In this document: in pieces, positions 37,727-47,178 of the stretch
Position numbering within the stretch: the first letter of the stretch is position 1
Layout: every line of letters begins with the position of its first letter
DNA from: Azospirillum humicireducens
GTDB taxonomy: Bacteria > Pseudomonadota > Alphaproteobacteria > Azospirillales > Azospirillaceae
NCBI RefSeq assembly: GCF_001639105.2
Contig: NZ_CP015285.1
Span: 2,410,501 to 2,474,500, forward strand
Length of the DNA stretch: 64,000 nucleotides
Reading direction: 5' to 3'
The notes under the pieces: generated by a model
Database searches by the model: none
The model's input: only the letters and a program-made list of their open reading frames with translations
Told to the model about the DNA's origin: nothing
Made by a program: the position numbers and the translations under genes

Positions 37727-40057
37727 TCAGATCAGAACCCCGTGATCCTTGGCGAAGCTTCTCAGCTTGTCGCGCAGGCTGTGGTCGGCGCCGGTATAGA
37801 GCCCGCTCATGTACTGGCGCAGCGCCCCGACATCCATCGAGCGCAGCATGGTCTTCACCGGCCCCACCGACGGCGGCGACATCGACAGGGTGCGGAAGCC
37901 CACGCCGATCAGCGCCATGGCGTCGAGCGGCCGCCCGGCCATCTCGCCGCAGATGCTCAGCGATACCTTGTGCCTGGCGCACTCGTCCACCAGCCGGCGC
38001 AGCACGCACAGCATCGACGGCGACAGCGGATCGTAGCGGGTGGAGGTGCGCGGGTTGCCACGGTCGGCGGCGAACAGATACTGGGTCAGGTCGTTGGAGC
38101 CGACCGACAGGAAGTCCAGCTTCGGCAGCAGGGCCGGGAGTTGCCACAACAGCGACGGCACCTCCAGCATGGTGCCGACGCGCAGACCGCTCGGCCGCTC
38201 GATGCCCTGGGAGTCCAGCCGCTTCAGTTCCAGATCCAGCAGGCGGCGGACGCCGTCGAACTCCGCGACCTCGGCGATCATCGGGAACATCACCGACAGC
38301 GGCCGGCCGGCGGCGGCCAGCAGCAGCGCCCGCAACTGCTGGCGCAGCAGCGACGGGTGGTCCAGCCCGATGCGCACCGCGCGCCAGCCCAACGCCGGGT
38401 TCTCCTCCTCGCCGCCGGTCATATAGGGCAGCATCTTGTCGCCGCCGACATCCAGCGTGCGGAAGACGATCGGCTTGTGGCCGACCTCGTCCAGGATGCG
38501 GGAATAGAGGTCGGTCTGCGCCTTCACGTCGGGATACGACGCACGGACCATGAAGGGGATTTCGGTGCGGTAGAGCCCGACCCCCTCCGCCCCGCTGGCG
38601 GTCAGATGCGGCAGGTCGATCAGCAGGCCGCAGTTCAGCTGGATCGAGATCGGCACGCCGTCGCGCGTCACCGAGGGCAGGTTGCGGATCTCCGCATACA
38701 TCTGCTCCTTGCGGTGCTGCAACGCCACCGCCTCGGAGAAGGCCATCTGGATGTCTTCAGCCGGGCGGATGAAGACCGACCCATGGTCGCCGTCGACGAT
38801 CAGCTGGTCCAGCGGCTCGATCCGGTTCAGCGCGTCGGCCGCCTGCACCACCGGGATGTTCAGGGCGCGGGCGACGATGCAGACATGGCTGGCCGGCGAT
38901 CCCTCCTCCAGCAGCAGGCCGCGCAGACGGGTGCGGTCGTAATCCAGCAGTTCCGCCGGCCCCATGGAGCGGGCGACCAGGATCATGTCGTCGGGCAGGG
39001 TCGCCCCGTCGGTGCTGCTGGTCTTGCCGGCCAGATGTTGCAGCAACCGGTTGGTCAGATCCTCGAAATCCATCAACCGTTCCCGGATGTAGGGATCGGT
39101 CAGATGGCTCATGCGGGCGCGGGTGTCGTTCTGCACCTGCTGCACCGCCGCTTCCGCCGTCAGGCCGACGCGGATCGCCTCGCGGATGCGCGACAGCCAA
39201 CCGCGGTCCTCGGCGAACATCCGGTAGGTCTCCAGGATGTCGCGCGGTTCGCTGAGCCCCGCCAGCGACGCCGCTTCCAAGAGGTCGTCGATGGCGCTGT
39301 GCATGGTCTGCAGCGCGGTGTTGAAGCGCTCCAGCTCGGCGTCGGCGTCCTCCGCCACCATCTGGCGGACGGTCAGCTGCGGCCGGTGGATGACGGCGAG
39401 CCCCATGGCCAGCCCGGCGCTCATCGCCGTGCCCGACAGGCGGGCCGGCAGCAGCACGGGATCGCCGGTGGTGGTGACCTCCACCGGGTTGACCAGCTCG
39501 CTCTGGGCCACCAGCTCGGCGACGACCATGGCGATGGTCTGGAGGGTTTCCACCTCCTCCTCGACATAGCGGCGGCGGTCCTTGTGCTGGATCACCAGCA
39601 CGCCGCGCACCTTGCTGCCGCGCAGGATCGGCACGCCGGCCAGCGACTGGAACGGGTCCTCCCCCGTTTCCGGACGGTAAGCGAAGCTGGGGTGGGAGGG
39701 GGCGTTGTCCAGCGCGACCGGGCGGGCGTGGCCGGCGATGTAGCCGACGATGCCCTCGCCCACCCGCAGGCGGGTGTTGTGGACGGCGGTCTTGTTCAGG
39801 CCCTCGGTGGAGAACAGCTCCAGCACCTCGCCGGCCCGCATGATGTAGCAGGAGCAGACGTCGGCCTTCATCTCCCCCGCGATCAGGGTGACGATCTTGT
39901 CCAGCCGGTCCTGTCCCGACCCCGACCCGGCCATGATGTCGCGCAGCCGGGCGAGCAGACGGCGCGACGAGGTGCCGTCGAACCGGGGATGCAGTCCCCC
40001 GCCCGTACCGCCGCCTGTCCCACCATCGCCGGCTGCCGTGTCGAGGGTGTCGGTCAT
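37727..40057 (-). CDS. ptsP: Phosphoenolpyruvate-protein phosphotransferase PtsP (EI-Ntr)
   Basis: 776 aa. N-terminal GAF domain (about 30-185), PEP-utilising domain with phospho-His H391 (GSPASHVCIVARAL), and the C-terminal PEP-binding TIM barrel with GLYRTEIPFM, FRTLDVGGDK and SIGSNDLTQY-type stretch SVGSNDLTQYLFAADR. It starts the nitrogen PTS chain by phosphorylating NPr, then PtsN (EIIA-Ntr, at 44308-44766). It follows the nitronate monooxygenase gene by 4 bp and lysC above that, so is in one leftward operon. GAF domains in EI-Ntr respond to glutamine and 2-oxoglutarate in related species. Confidence 0.95.
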   Translation of the reverse strand: MTDTLDTAAGDGGTGGGTGGGLHPRFDGTSSRRLLARLRDIMAGSGSGQDRLDKIVTLIAGEMKADVCSCYIMRAGEVLELFSTEGLNKTAVHNTRLRVGEGIVGYIAGHARPVALDNAPSHPSFAYRPETGEDPFQSLAGVPILRGSKVRGVLVIQHKDRRRYVEEEVETLQTIAMVVAELVAQSELVNPVEVTTTGDPVLLPARLSGTAMSAGLAMGLAVIHRPQLTVRQMVAEDADAELERFNTALQTMHSAIDDLLEAASLAGLSEPRDILETYRMFAEDRGWLSRIREAIRVGLTAEAAVQQVQNDTRARMSHLTDPYIRERLMDFEDLTNRLLQHLAGKTSSTDGATLPDDMILVARSMGPAELLDYDRTRLRGLLLEEGSPASHVCIVARALNIPVVQAADALNRIEPLDQLIVDGDHGSVFIRPAEDIQMAFSEAVALQHRKEQMYAEIRNLPSVTRDGVPISIQLNCGLLIDLPHLTASGAEGVGLYRTEIPFMVRASYPDVKAQTDLYSRILDEVGHKPIVFRTLDVGGDKMLPYMTGGEEENPALGWRAVRIGLDHPSLLRQQLRALLLAAAGRPLSVMFPMIAEVAEFDGVRRLLDLELKRLDSQGIERPSGLRVGTMLEVPSLLWQLPALLPKLDFLSVGSNDLTQYLFAADRGNPRTSTRYDPLSPSMLCVLRRLVDECARHKVSLSICGEMAGRPLDAMALIGVGFRTLSMSPPSVGPVKTMLRSMDVGALRQYMSGLYTGADHSLRDKLRSFAKDHGVLI

Positions 40058-40061
40058 GTCG

Positions 40062-41180
40062 CTACAGCGCTCCCACGGGCGGCTCCGCCATCACTCCCGC
40101 CATCGCTTCCAACGATGCCTCATCCATCGCCCGCCGTGCCAGCGCCGATTCGGCCTGGGCGATCAATTCGGCAAGGATGTCGGCCACCGGCTGTTCGCGG
40201 GTGACAAGCCCGACGCTCTGCCCGGCCATCAGGGAGCCGTTCTCGACGTCGCCCTCGATGACCGCGCGGCGCAGCGCGCCGGCCCAGAAATGCTCGATCT
40301 CCAGCATGCCTTCGTCGCGGCTCATGATGCCGGAATCGACCTTGGCGATGATGTCGCGCTGGAATTCCATGAAGCGCTTCGACGCCTCGTTCGCCAGCGC
40401 CCGCACCGGGATCACCGGAAAGCGCGGGTCGATCTGCACCGACGGCTGGGCGTCGCGGGCCGATGCCCGGATGAAGGCCTGCTTGAAATTGGGATGGGCC
40501 ACGCATTCGGTGGCGCAGACGAAGCGGGTGCCGACCTGCACGCCGGCCGCCCCCAGCTCCAGATAGGAGAGGATGGCCTCGCCCCGACCGATGCCGCCGG
40601 CGACGAACACCGGGACCTCGCGCAGGTCGGGCAGGATCTCCTGGGCCAGCACGGTGGTGGACACCGGACCGATATGGCCGCCGGCCTCCGTCCCTTCGAT
40701 CACCAGCGCGTCGGCGCCATGCTTCACCAGCCGCCGGCCGGCGGTCAGCGTCGGCGCGAAGGCCATCGCCTTGGCCCCGCCATCCTTGATCCGGCGCAGG
40801 GTGGCGCCGGACGGCAGACCGCCGGCGACGACCACATGGCCGACGCCCTGCTCGCGGCAGACGTCGATCAGCTGGTCCAGCGCCGGGTGCATGTTGATGA
40901 GGTTGACGCCGAACGGCTTGTCGGTCAGCGCCCGTGTGCCGGCGATCTCCACCGCCAGCTGGTCGGGAGCCATCGAGCCGCAGGCCAGCACGCCGAAGCC
41001 GCCGGCGTTGGAGATGGCGGAGACCAGATGCCGTTCGGACACCCAGCTCATCGCCCCGCCCATCACGGCGGTGCGGGTGCCGAGGAAATCCCGGCCCCGC
41101 TTCCACAGCCGGTCGAGACGGGACCGGTAAAGGCGGGATTGGGCCGATGCTTCCGCCGCGTGCGATGTGGCGTCGGTCAT
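40062..41180 (-). CDS. Nitronate monooxygenase family FMN enzyme
   Basis: 372 aa from the ATG at 41180; the 36-residue longer frame has no family match and AGGAAAGGG lies upstream of this ATG. Motifs: [38 protein letters not shown] (FMN phosphate and the catalytic His region) and [14 protein letters not shown]. These TIM-barrel flavoenzymes oxidise nitroalkanes; FabK enoyl reductase is a relative. It is 52 bp after lysC and 4 bp before ptsP. Confidence 0.85.
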   Translation of the reverse strand: MTDATSHAAEASAQSRLYRSRLDRLWKRGRDFLGTRTAVMGGAMSWVSERHLVSAISNAGGFGVLACGSMAPDQLAVEIAGTRALTDKPFGVNLINMHPALDQLIDVCREQGVGHVVVAGGLPSGATLRRIKDGGAKAMAFAPTLTAGRRLVKHGADALVIEGTEAGGHIGPVSTTVLAQEILPDLREVPVFVAGGIGRGEAILSYLELGAAGVQVGTRFVCATECVAHPNFKQAFIRASARDAQPSVQIDPRFPVIPVRALANEASKRFMEFQRDIIAKVDSGIMSRDEGMLEIEHFWAGALRRAVIEGDVENGSLMAGQSVGLVTREQPVADILAELIAQAESALARRAMDEASLEAMAGVMAEPPVGAL

Positions 41181-41232
41181 GGCCGGCCCTTTCCTGCTGT
41201 TGCGGTCCCCGTCACCGGGTCGCCACCTGTGC

Positions 41233-42468
41233 TCAGGCGGCGTCCAGGCCGTAGGCGGTGTGCAGGGCGCGCAGCGCCAGCTCCGCATACTCCTCGGCGA
41301 TCAGGACCGAAATCTTGATCTCCGAGGTCGAGATGACCTGGATGTTGATGCCCTTGTCGGCCAGCGCCTTGAACATGCGCTGGGCGACGCCGGCATGGCT
41401 GCGCATGCCGACGCCGATGACCGACACCTTGACCACGTTGGCATCGGAGACGATGCGCTTGTAGTTCAGGGTGGACTGCGCGTCCTCCAGCACCTTCACG
41501 GCGCGGGCGATGTCCGCCTTGCCGACGGTGAAGGTCATGTCGGTGGACTTGCCGTCTTCCGACACGTTCTGGACGATCATGTCGACGTTGACGGCATTGT
41601 CGGTCAGCGGACCGAAGATGGCGGCGGCGACGCCCGGCTGGTCGGCGACGCCCACCAGGGTGATCTTCGCCTCGTCGCGGCTGTAGGCGATGCCGCTAAC
41701 AACTTCCTTTTCCACGATCTCGTCCTCGTCAACAACCAGGGTTCCGGGAAGCGAACTGCCCGCAGCGGCTTCGAAGCTCGACAGCACCTGCACGCGCACG
41801 CGGTGGTTCATCGCCATCTCGACCGAGCGGGTCTGAAGCACCTTGGCCCCCTGCGAGGCCATTTCCAGCATTTCCTCGTAGGTGATCTTGTCGAGCTTGC
41901 GCGCCTTGGCGACGATGCGCGGATCGGTGGTGTAGACGCCGTCCACATCGGTGTAGATGTCGCACCGGTCGGCCTTCACCGCCGCCGCCAGCGCCACCGC
42001 CGAGGTGTCGGAACCGCCGCGGCCCAGCGTGGTGATGCGGCCCTCGTTCGACACGCCCTGGAATCCCGCGACCACGGCGACTTCGCCGGTCTGCAGGGAC
42101 TTTTCCATCTCGGTGGTGTCGATCGAGACGATGCGCGCCTTGCCGTGCGTGTCGTCGGTGCGGATCGGAATCTGCCAGCCGGCCCAGGAGCGGGCGGGAA
42201 TGCCGAGCGACTGCAGGGCGACGGCCAGGAGCCCGGAGGTCACCTGTTCGCCGCTGGCGACGACCGCGTCATATTCGCGCGCGTCATGCAGCTTGTCGAT
42301 GTCGTTGCAATATTTGACGAGCTGGTTGGTCACGCCGGACATCGCCGACACGACGACGGCGACCTGATGCCCCGCCTTCACCTCTTGCTCGACCTTCCGG
42401 GCCACGTTCTTGATGCGGTCGATGTCGCCGACCGACGTGCCTCCGAACTTCAGGACGATCCGCGCCAT
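41233..42468 (-). CDS. lysC: Aspartate kinase
   Basis: 411 aa. Kinase domain opens [19 protein letters not shown], followed by [15 protein letters not shown] and [12 protein letters not shown]; the C-terminal part (about 265-411) contains two ACT domains ([34 protein letters not shown]) that bind lysine/threonine. It phosphorylates aspartate for lysine, threonine and methionine synthesis. GAGGT lies just before the ATG. It seems to be the first gene of lysC-NMO-ptsP. Confidence 0.96.
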   Translation of the reverse strand: MARIVLKFGGTSVGDIDRIKNVARKVEQEVKAGHQVAVVVSAMSGVTNQLVKYCNDIDKLHDAREYDAVVASGEQVTSGLLAVALQSLGIPARSWAGWQIPIRTDDTHGKARIVSIDTTEMEKSLQTGEVAVVAGFQGVSNEGRITTLGRGGSDTSAVALAAAVKADRCDIYTDVDGVYTTDPRIVAKARKLDKITYEEMLEMASQGAKVLQTRSVEMAMNHRVRVQVLSSFEAAAGSSLPGTLVVDEDEIVEKEVVSGIAYSRDEAKITLVGVADQPGVAAAIFGPLTDNAVNVDMIVQNVSEDGKSTDMTFTVGKADIARAVKVLEDAQSTLNYKRIVSDANVVKVSVIGVGMRSHAGVAQRMFKALADKGINIQVISTSEIKISVLIAEEYAELALRALHTAYGLDAA

Positions 42469-42494
42469 ACCTCACACCATGTCTGGCCGCCCGG

Positions 42495-42528
42495 TCATGC
42501 CATCTGGATCATGCCATCTGGATCATGC
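42495..42528. repeat. 14-bp tandem repeat upstream of lysC
   Basis: TCATGCCATCTGGA occurs twice directly (42495-42508, 42509-42522) followed by six bases of a third copy (42523-42528). It is in the 183-bp space between the divergent lysC and ubiG starts, 27 bp upstream of lysC. It could be slippage or an operator. Confidence 0.8.
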
Positions 42529-42651
42529 GGGTCGGCGGAGCGCACCCCCGCTCCACCGTTGCCGGCGCGGGGCGGCGTATCCATACTCCGTCACTGGAAG
42601 CGAGGCAAGTTGCCCGCACCCGTCCCACCTCACAGTTTACGGATTTTCACC

Positions 42652-43446
42652 ATGACCGCCTCGTCCTCCGCCTTTCCGCACGCGTCCGCAACCGCTCCGG
42701 CGGGTGGAGTTGGGGGTGGAACCGTGGACCCGGAGGATGTCGCCCGCTTCTCGGCCATCGCCGCCGAGTGGTGGGATCCGACCGGCAAGTTCAAGCCGCT
42801 GCACCGGCTGAACCCGCTGCGCCTGACCTACATCCGCGATGCGGTGTGCAAGCGGCTGGGCCGCGACCCGCTGGCGCCGAACCCGCTGGCGGGCCTGCGC
42901 GTGGTGGACATCGGCTGCGGCGGCGGCCTGCTGGCCGAACCGATCGCGCGGATGGGCGCCACCGTCGTCGGCGTCGACGCGTCGGAGAAGAACATCAAGA
43001 CCGCCGCCACCCATGCGGCCGAGACCGGCACGACCGTCGATTACCGCGCCACCACCGCCGAGGCGTTGGGGGCCAGCGGCGAAAAATTCGACGTGGTGCT
43101 GGCGATGGAGGTGATCGAGCATGTCGCCGACGTCAATCTGTTCGTGAAGTCGCTGTCCGACCTGCTGGCGCCGGGCGGCGTTCTGTTCCTGGCGACGCTG
43201 AACCGCACGCCGAAATCCTTCGCTCTCGCCATCGTCGGGGCGGAGTACATCCTGCGCTGGCTTCCGCGCGGCACCCACAACTGGCGCCAATTCCTGCGCC
43301 CGTCCGAACTGAACGCCGCCGTACGCACGTACGGTCTGGGCGTACGCGACCTGACCGGCATCACGTACAACCCGCTGAGCGACGAGTTCCGCCTGAACCC
43401 GCGCGATCTGGACGTGAACTACATGGGCTGGGCGGAGCGGGGGTGA
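42652..43446 (+). CDS. ubiG: UbiG: ubiquinone biosynthesis O-methyltransferase
   Basis: 264 aa. Opening [34 protein letters not shown] is the UbiG hallmark (key EWWDP and LHRLNP), then SAM motif [24 protein letters not shown], and the C-terminal [13 protein letters not shown]. It catalyses both O-methylations of ubiquinone synthesis. The first 23 residues are Ala/Ser-rich and variable. Transcribed away from lysC. Confidence 0.95.
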   Translation: MTASSSAFPHASATAPAGGVGGGTVDPEDVARFSAIAAEWWDPTGKFKPLHRLNPLRLTYIRDAVCKRLGRDPLAPNPLAGLRVVDIGCGGGLLAEPIARMGATVVGVDASEKNIKTAATHAAETGTTVDYRATTAEALGASGEKFDVVLAMEVIEHVADVNLFVKSLSDLLAPGGVLFLATLNRTPKSFALAIVGAEYILRWLPRGTHNWRQFLRPSELNAAVRTYGLGVRDLTGITYNPLSDEFRLNPRDLDVNYMGWAERG

Positions 43447-43489
43447 GGAACGCCGCTCGACCGAAGACGATGCCTCAATCGCCTCGACC

Positions 43490-43568
43490 GTCATTCCCGC
43501 GAAGGCGGGAATCCAGCCGTCTCAGGGACTTGAGCGGCAAGCCTGGATCCCGCCTTCGCGGGGATGAC
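43490..43568. repeat. Repeat family B, inverted pair (GTCATTCCCGCGAAGGCGGGAATCC-type)
   Basis: Copies at 43490-43516 and 43543-43568 face each other; each is a hairpin of the TTCCCGCGAAGGCGGGAA kind. This kind of inverted repeat is widespread in Proteobacteria as REP-like elements. It lies between the convergent ubiG and Uma2 genes and could terminate transcription. Confidence 0.85.
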
Positions 43569-43608
43569 GACCGAAGAAAATGCGGCTTTTTAAAGCACGT
43601 CTTCGCTT

Positions 43609-44154
43609 TCAGTCCTCGTACACCGCCTCGAGCGGAATGGTCAGGTCCAGCGACGCAAGCATGACCGGACCGTCGCGCAGCACATCGACGGTCCAGCCGC
43701 TGCCGTCGCGGCGGTACACCTCGACCAGACGCTCGGTCTGCGAGACCAGGACGATTTCGCGCAGGGACGGGATCTTCTGGTAGTTGGTCCGCTTCTCGCG
43801 CCGGTCGATGGCCTCGGTGCTGTCGGAGAGAACCTCCACGACCAGCACCGGGTCCTTGACCACATAGGGATCGTCGTCGCCGCCGGCGCAGGTCGCGACG
43901 AGGTCGGGATAGTAGAAGGCGTTCGCCGCCTCGACCCGGACTTTCACGTCGTTGGCGTAAGCCTGGCATCCGCGGGCGCGGGCGGCCTGTCGCAGGGCGA
44001 CGAACAGGTTGCCGACGATGGTCGCATGCCGGCGGCTCGCCCCGACCATGGGGAAGATCTCGCCATCGACGTACTCATGGCGGACCTCGGCCGTCCGCTC
44101 GGCGGCAAGATAATCCCGCGGCGAAATCCAGGGCTTGCGCTGTGCGTTTCCCAT
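43609..44154 (-). CDS. Uma2 family (DUF820) endonuclease-like protein
   Basis: 181 aa. Uma2 pattern: SPRDYLAAERTAEVRHEYVDGEIFPM, then FYYPDLVATC (active-site Asp), DPVLVVEVLSDSTEAIDR (Glu and downstream residues) and REKRTNYQKIPSL (Lys). The restriction-endonuclease fold is intact in these positions. Members are numerous in cyanobacteria and scattered elsewhere; their targets are unknown. The gene lies alone between family B repeats and the ptsN terminator. Confidence 0.85.
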   Translation of the reverse strand: MGNAQRKPWISPRDYLAAERTAEVRHEYVDGEIFPMVGASRRHATIVGNLFVALRQAARARGCQAYANDVKVRVEAANAFYYPDLVATCAGGDDDPYVVKDPVLVVEVLSDSTEAIDRREKRTNYQKIPSLREIVLVSQTERLVEVYRRDGSGWTVDVLRDGPVMLASLDLTIPLEAVYED

Positions 44155-44243
44155 GGCCTTGGCCCCCGTCGGTCGTGTCGGCTTGCCGGTATCCTACCAA
44201 CCCGTCCGGCCCCACACCACTTGGTGCATCCAACCCGAAAGAA

Positions 44244-44277
44244 AAAGGGCCGCGCACAGCCCGTGCAGCGGCCCTTT
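44244..44277 (-). terminator. Terminator after ptsN
   Basis: AAAGGGCCGC (44244-44253) pairs perfectly with GCGGCCCTTT (44268-44277), with an inner GCAC/GTGC extension, and the minus strand continues with TTCTTTC. It lies 31 bp past the ptsN stop and ends the hpf-ptsN transcript. Confidence 0.85.
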
Positions 44278-44307
44278 CGGCATCTTGGTTCCCGCACTGG
44301 CGGCCGG

Positions 44308-44766
44308 TCAGTTCGACGGGCTAGGCTCGTGCTGGGTCAGAAGCGCGTACATCGCGTCGCCGGATTGGGCGCCGCGCAGCTTTTCGCACATGGACTGGTC
44401 CCGCAGAAGGCGCGAGACGCGGGCCAGAGCCTTCAGATGGTCGGCTCCCGCCTGTTCCGGGGCGAGGAGGAGAAAGATCAGATCGACCGGCTGCTCATCG
44501 ATCGCGTCAAAATCGATGGGCCGCTCCAGGCGGGCGAAGACGCCATGGACACGGTCCAGGCTGGACAGCTTGCCGTGCGGGATGGCGATGCCATGGCCCA
44601 CGCCGGTTGTGCCCAGCCTTTCGCGCTCCAGAAGCACGTCGAAGATCGCCCGCTCGTGCTGACCGGTCAGCTCGGACGCTTTGCGCGCCATCTCCTGCAG
44701 GGCCTGCTTCTTGTTGCTGGCCTTCAGGTTCGGGAGGATGGCGTGCGGAGAGATGAGGTCGAGCAT
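44308..44766 (-). CDS. ptsN: PTS EIIA-Ntr protein PtsN
   Basis: 152 aa. Phospho-His is H64 in GVGHGIAIPHGKL. The N-terminus MLDLISPHAILPNLKASNK and C-terminal LKALARVSRLLRDQ fit the family. PtsN is the end of the PtsP-NPr-PtsN phospho-chain and, by its phosphorylation state, adjusts potassium transport, stringent response and other targets. It is 34 bp after hpf, downstream of rpoN, as in many Proteobacteria. Confidence 0.95.
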   Translation of the reverse strand: MLDLISPHAILPNLKASNKKQALQEMARKASELTGQHERAIFDVLLERERLGTTGVGHGIAIPHGKLSSLDRVHGVFARLERPIDFDAIDEQPVDLIFLLLAPEQAGADHLKALARVSRLLRDQSMCEKLRGAQSGDAMYALLTQHEPSPSN

Positions 44767-44800
44767 GACGCTTCTTGACCAGGGGGACGGGTCGGCGCCG

Positions 44801-45391
44801 TCAGGCGCCGGCCTTCTCCGCCGGATCGACCCAGCCGATGTTCCCGTCGGCGCGGCGATAGACCATGTTCAGGCGGCCATGCGCGCCGTTGTGGAACATC
44901 AGGGCGGGGGCCTGCGCCAGCTCCAGGCGCATCACCGCCTCGCTGACCGACAGGGTGGCGATGCTCGTCTCCATCTCCGCCACGACCATCGGCTGGTGGG
45001 CGCCGTCGGCAACCGTCTCGACCTCGTCATGCTGCTCGTCGGCGTCGGCTTCCAGCACCCGGTAGTTCGCGGGGATGGCGGCGCCGTTCTCGGCCGCGTG
45101 GTGGTCGCGCAGGCGGCGCTTGTAGCGGCGCAGGCGCTTGGCCAGCTTGTCGCAGGCGATGTCGAAGGCCGGATACGGCTCGGTGGCGTCACCGGCACTC
45201 TGCAGGACGATGCCGCGGCCCACATGGGCCTGGATGTCGGCCTTGTAGAGGTGCGCGTCCTTGGTCAGGATCACGGTCGCTTCGATCGGCTTGTCGAAGT
45301 ACTTGCCGACGACGGCGCTCAGGCTATCGGCCACATGGGTGCGCAGAGCGTCGCCCACGTCGAGCTGCTTGCCTTTGACAGTGAGTTGCAT
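44801..45391 (-). CDS. hpf: Long-form ribosome hibernation promoting factor
   Basis: 196 aa, the long form. N-terminal S30AE domain (about 1-100: MQLTVKGKQLDVGDALRTHV and ADIQAHVGRGIVLQS), a variable linker (about 105-135) and the C-terminal dimerisation domain (VSEAVMRLELAQAPALMFHN... GRLNMVYRRADGNIGWVDP). Long HPF makes 100S ribosome dimers without RMF in stationary phase. Start at ATG 45391; 137 bp after the rpoN stop. Confidence 0.94.
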   Translation of the reverse strand: MQLTVKGKQLDVGDALRTHVADSLSAVVGKYFDKPIEATVILTKDAHLYKADIQAHVGRGIVLQSAGDATEPYPAFDIACDKLAKRLRRYKRRLRDHHAAENGAAIPANYRVLEADADEQHDEVETVADGAHQPMVVAEMETSIATLSVSEAVMRLELAQAPALMFHNGAHGRLNMVYRRADGNIGWVDPAEKAGA

Positions 45392-45528
45392 GGTGGAACG
45401 TTTCCAAAAATTGGTCCGCTGGGGACGGTGTAGAGACGACGTGTGGAGATGCGGTCCACCGCGTGCGGGCCGGGACGATAGGCAAGGGCTACCTGACTGT
45501 CAATCGAGCCCTCCCCCGCCCGACCTGC

Positions 45529-47145
45529 CTACATGCGTGACATCTTGGCACGGCGTCGCTGCACCGATGACGGTATTTTCATCGCTTCACGATACTTCGC
45601 GACCGTCCTTCGCGCAATGTCGATCCCTTCGGCACGGAGAATCTCCACCAGTTTGTCGTCCGACAGCACGTCGTCCGGCTTCTCGGCGTCGATCATCGTC
45701 TTGATGCGGTGCCGAACCGCTTCCGCGGAATGGGAAGCCTGGCCGTCGGCGCCCTGGATGGCCGATGTGAAGAAGTATTTCAGCTCGAACACGCCGCGCG
45801 GGGTCGCCATGAACTTGTTGGTGGTGACGCGGCTGACGGTGCTCTCATGCATGCCGATGGCCTCGGCGATGTCGCGCAGGATCAGCGGCCGCAGGTGCGA
45901 GACGCCATGGATGAAGAAGGCGTCCTGCTGGCGGATGATCTCGCTGGCCACCTTCAGGATGGTGGTGGCGCGCTGGTGCAGCGACTTGACCAGCCAGTTG
46001 GCCGACTGGAAGCGTTCGGAGAGATACTCCTTGTCGGCCTTCGACTTGGCGCTGTCGGAGATGCGGGCGAAATAGCGGTGGTTGACCAGCACCCGCGGCA
46101 GCGTGTCCGGGTTCAGGTCGATCAGCCAACCGCCGCCGGGATTGGCGCGCATCAGGATGTCGGGGGTGACCAGCTGGGCCGGGGTGTGGTCGAAGGCCAG
46201 AGCCGGCTTCGGGTTCAGCTTGCGGATGTCGGCGACCATGTCGGCGACGTCCTCGGCATCGACGCCGCAGACCTTCATGATGGCCGGCAGGTTGCGCGCG
46301 GCCAGAAGCTCCAGATTGTCGAGCAGCGCCGCCATCGCCGGGTCCAGCCGGTTCTTCTCGCGCAGCTGGATGGCGAGGCATTCCTTCAGCGAACGGGCGA
46401 AGATGCCGGGCGGGTCGAAGCGCTGGCAGGCGGCCAGCACCCGCTCCACCCGGTCGGCGCCGCAGCCCAGCTGCCCGGCCAGCGCCTGGGCGTCGAAGCC
46501 GACCAGCCAGCCGGCCTCGTCCAGCATGTCGATCAGGGCCAGTCCGATCAGCTGGTCGCCCAGGTCGGGCAGGTCGATCTTCAGCTGCTCGGTCAGGTGG
46601 TCGCGCAGGTTCTTCTCGCTGGTCAGCGTCGCTTCGAGGTTGCTGTCGTCATCCTCGAAGCCGCTGCGGCCGCCGCGCTCGCCGTAGGAGCCGTAGACCT
46701 CGCTGCCGCCGTCCGACCCGTCGGAAAAGCGGTCGTCGCCGTAGACATTCTCGAAATCGGTGTCGAGCGGCGCCTCGGACGAGGACGCCAGCGTGTCCGA
46801 GGAGGTCATCTCCACCGTGTCGCGGGTGCGTCCATCGCTCGGCATCATGCCCGGCCCGTCATCGCGGCCGTTCAGCCCGTCGGCGCTGAGGCCGTTCGCC
46901 TCCATGCCGCCGGGGCCGTCCAGCCCGCCCGGCGCCTCGCCGCCGGCCCCGTCGCCCACCGGGTCGCTGCCGCCATCGCCGGGGCCGCTGTCGCGCTCCA
47001 GCAGGGGGTTCTGCTCGATCTCGCGGTCGACGAAGTCCGACAGTTCGATGTTCGACAGCTGCAGCAGCTTGATCGCCTGCTGCAGCTGCGGCGTCATCAC
47101 CAGGGTCTGGGCTTGTCGAAGGTCGAGACGTTGAGCAAGCGCCAT
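45529..47145 (-). CDS. rpoN: RNA polymerase sigma-54 factor
   Basis: 538 aa. Region I is Gln/Leu-rich (MALAQRLDLRQAQTLVMTPQLQQAIKLLQ), followed by an acidic, Gly-rich region II (about 60-165), the core-binding domain, the helix-turn-helix (ESTVSRVTTNKFM) and the RpoN box ARRTVAKYRE near the C-terminus (DIARRTVAKYREAMKIP). Sigma-54 needs AAA+ activators such as NtrC and NifA and controls nitrogen genes. It is 33 bp after lptB and precedes hpf-ptsN. Confidence 0.97.
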   Translation of the reverse strand: MALAQRLDLRQAQTLVMTPQLQQAIKLLQLSNIELSDFVDREIEQNPLLERDSGPGDGGSDPVGDGAGGEAPGGLDGPGGMEANGLSADGLNGRDDGPGMMPSDGRTRDTVEMTSSDTLASSSEAPLDTDFENVYGDDRFSDGSDGGSEVYGSYGERGGRSGFEDDDSNLEATLTSEKNLRDHLTEQLKIDLPDLGDQLIGLALIDMLDEAGWLVGFDAQALAGQLGCGADRVERVLAACQRFDPPGIFARSLKECLAIQLREKNRLDPAMAALLDNLELLAARNLPAIMKVCGVDAEDVADMVADIRKLNPKPALAFDHTPAQLVTPDILMRANPGGGWLIDLNPDTLPRVLVNHRYFARISDSAKSKADKEYLSERFQSANWLVKSLHQRATTILKVASEIIRQQDAFFIHGVSHLRPLILRDIAEAIGMHESTVSRVTTNKFMATPRGVFELKYFFTSAIQGADGQASHSAEAVRHRIKTMIDAEKPDDVLSDDKLVEILRAEGIDIARRTVAKYREAMKIPSSVQRRRAKMSRM

Positions 47146-47178
47146 GGCTGTTGAACCGCGACCAGTGGAAACGGAGGG

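Noticed and set aside
45543-45558. TGGCAC-N7-GC resembling a sigma-54 -24/-12 site
   Set aside because: It lies inside the rpoN 3' coding end and points into antisense sequence; the -12 element (TCGC) is imperfect.
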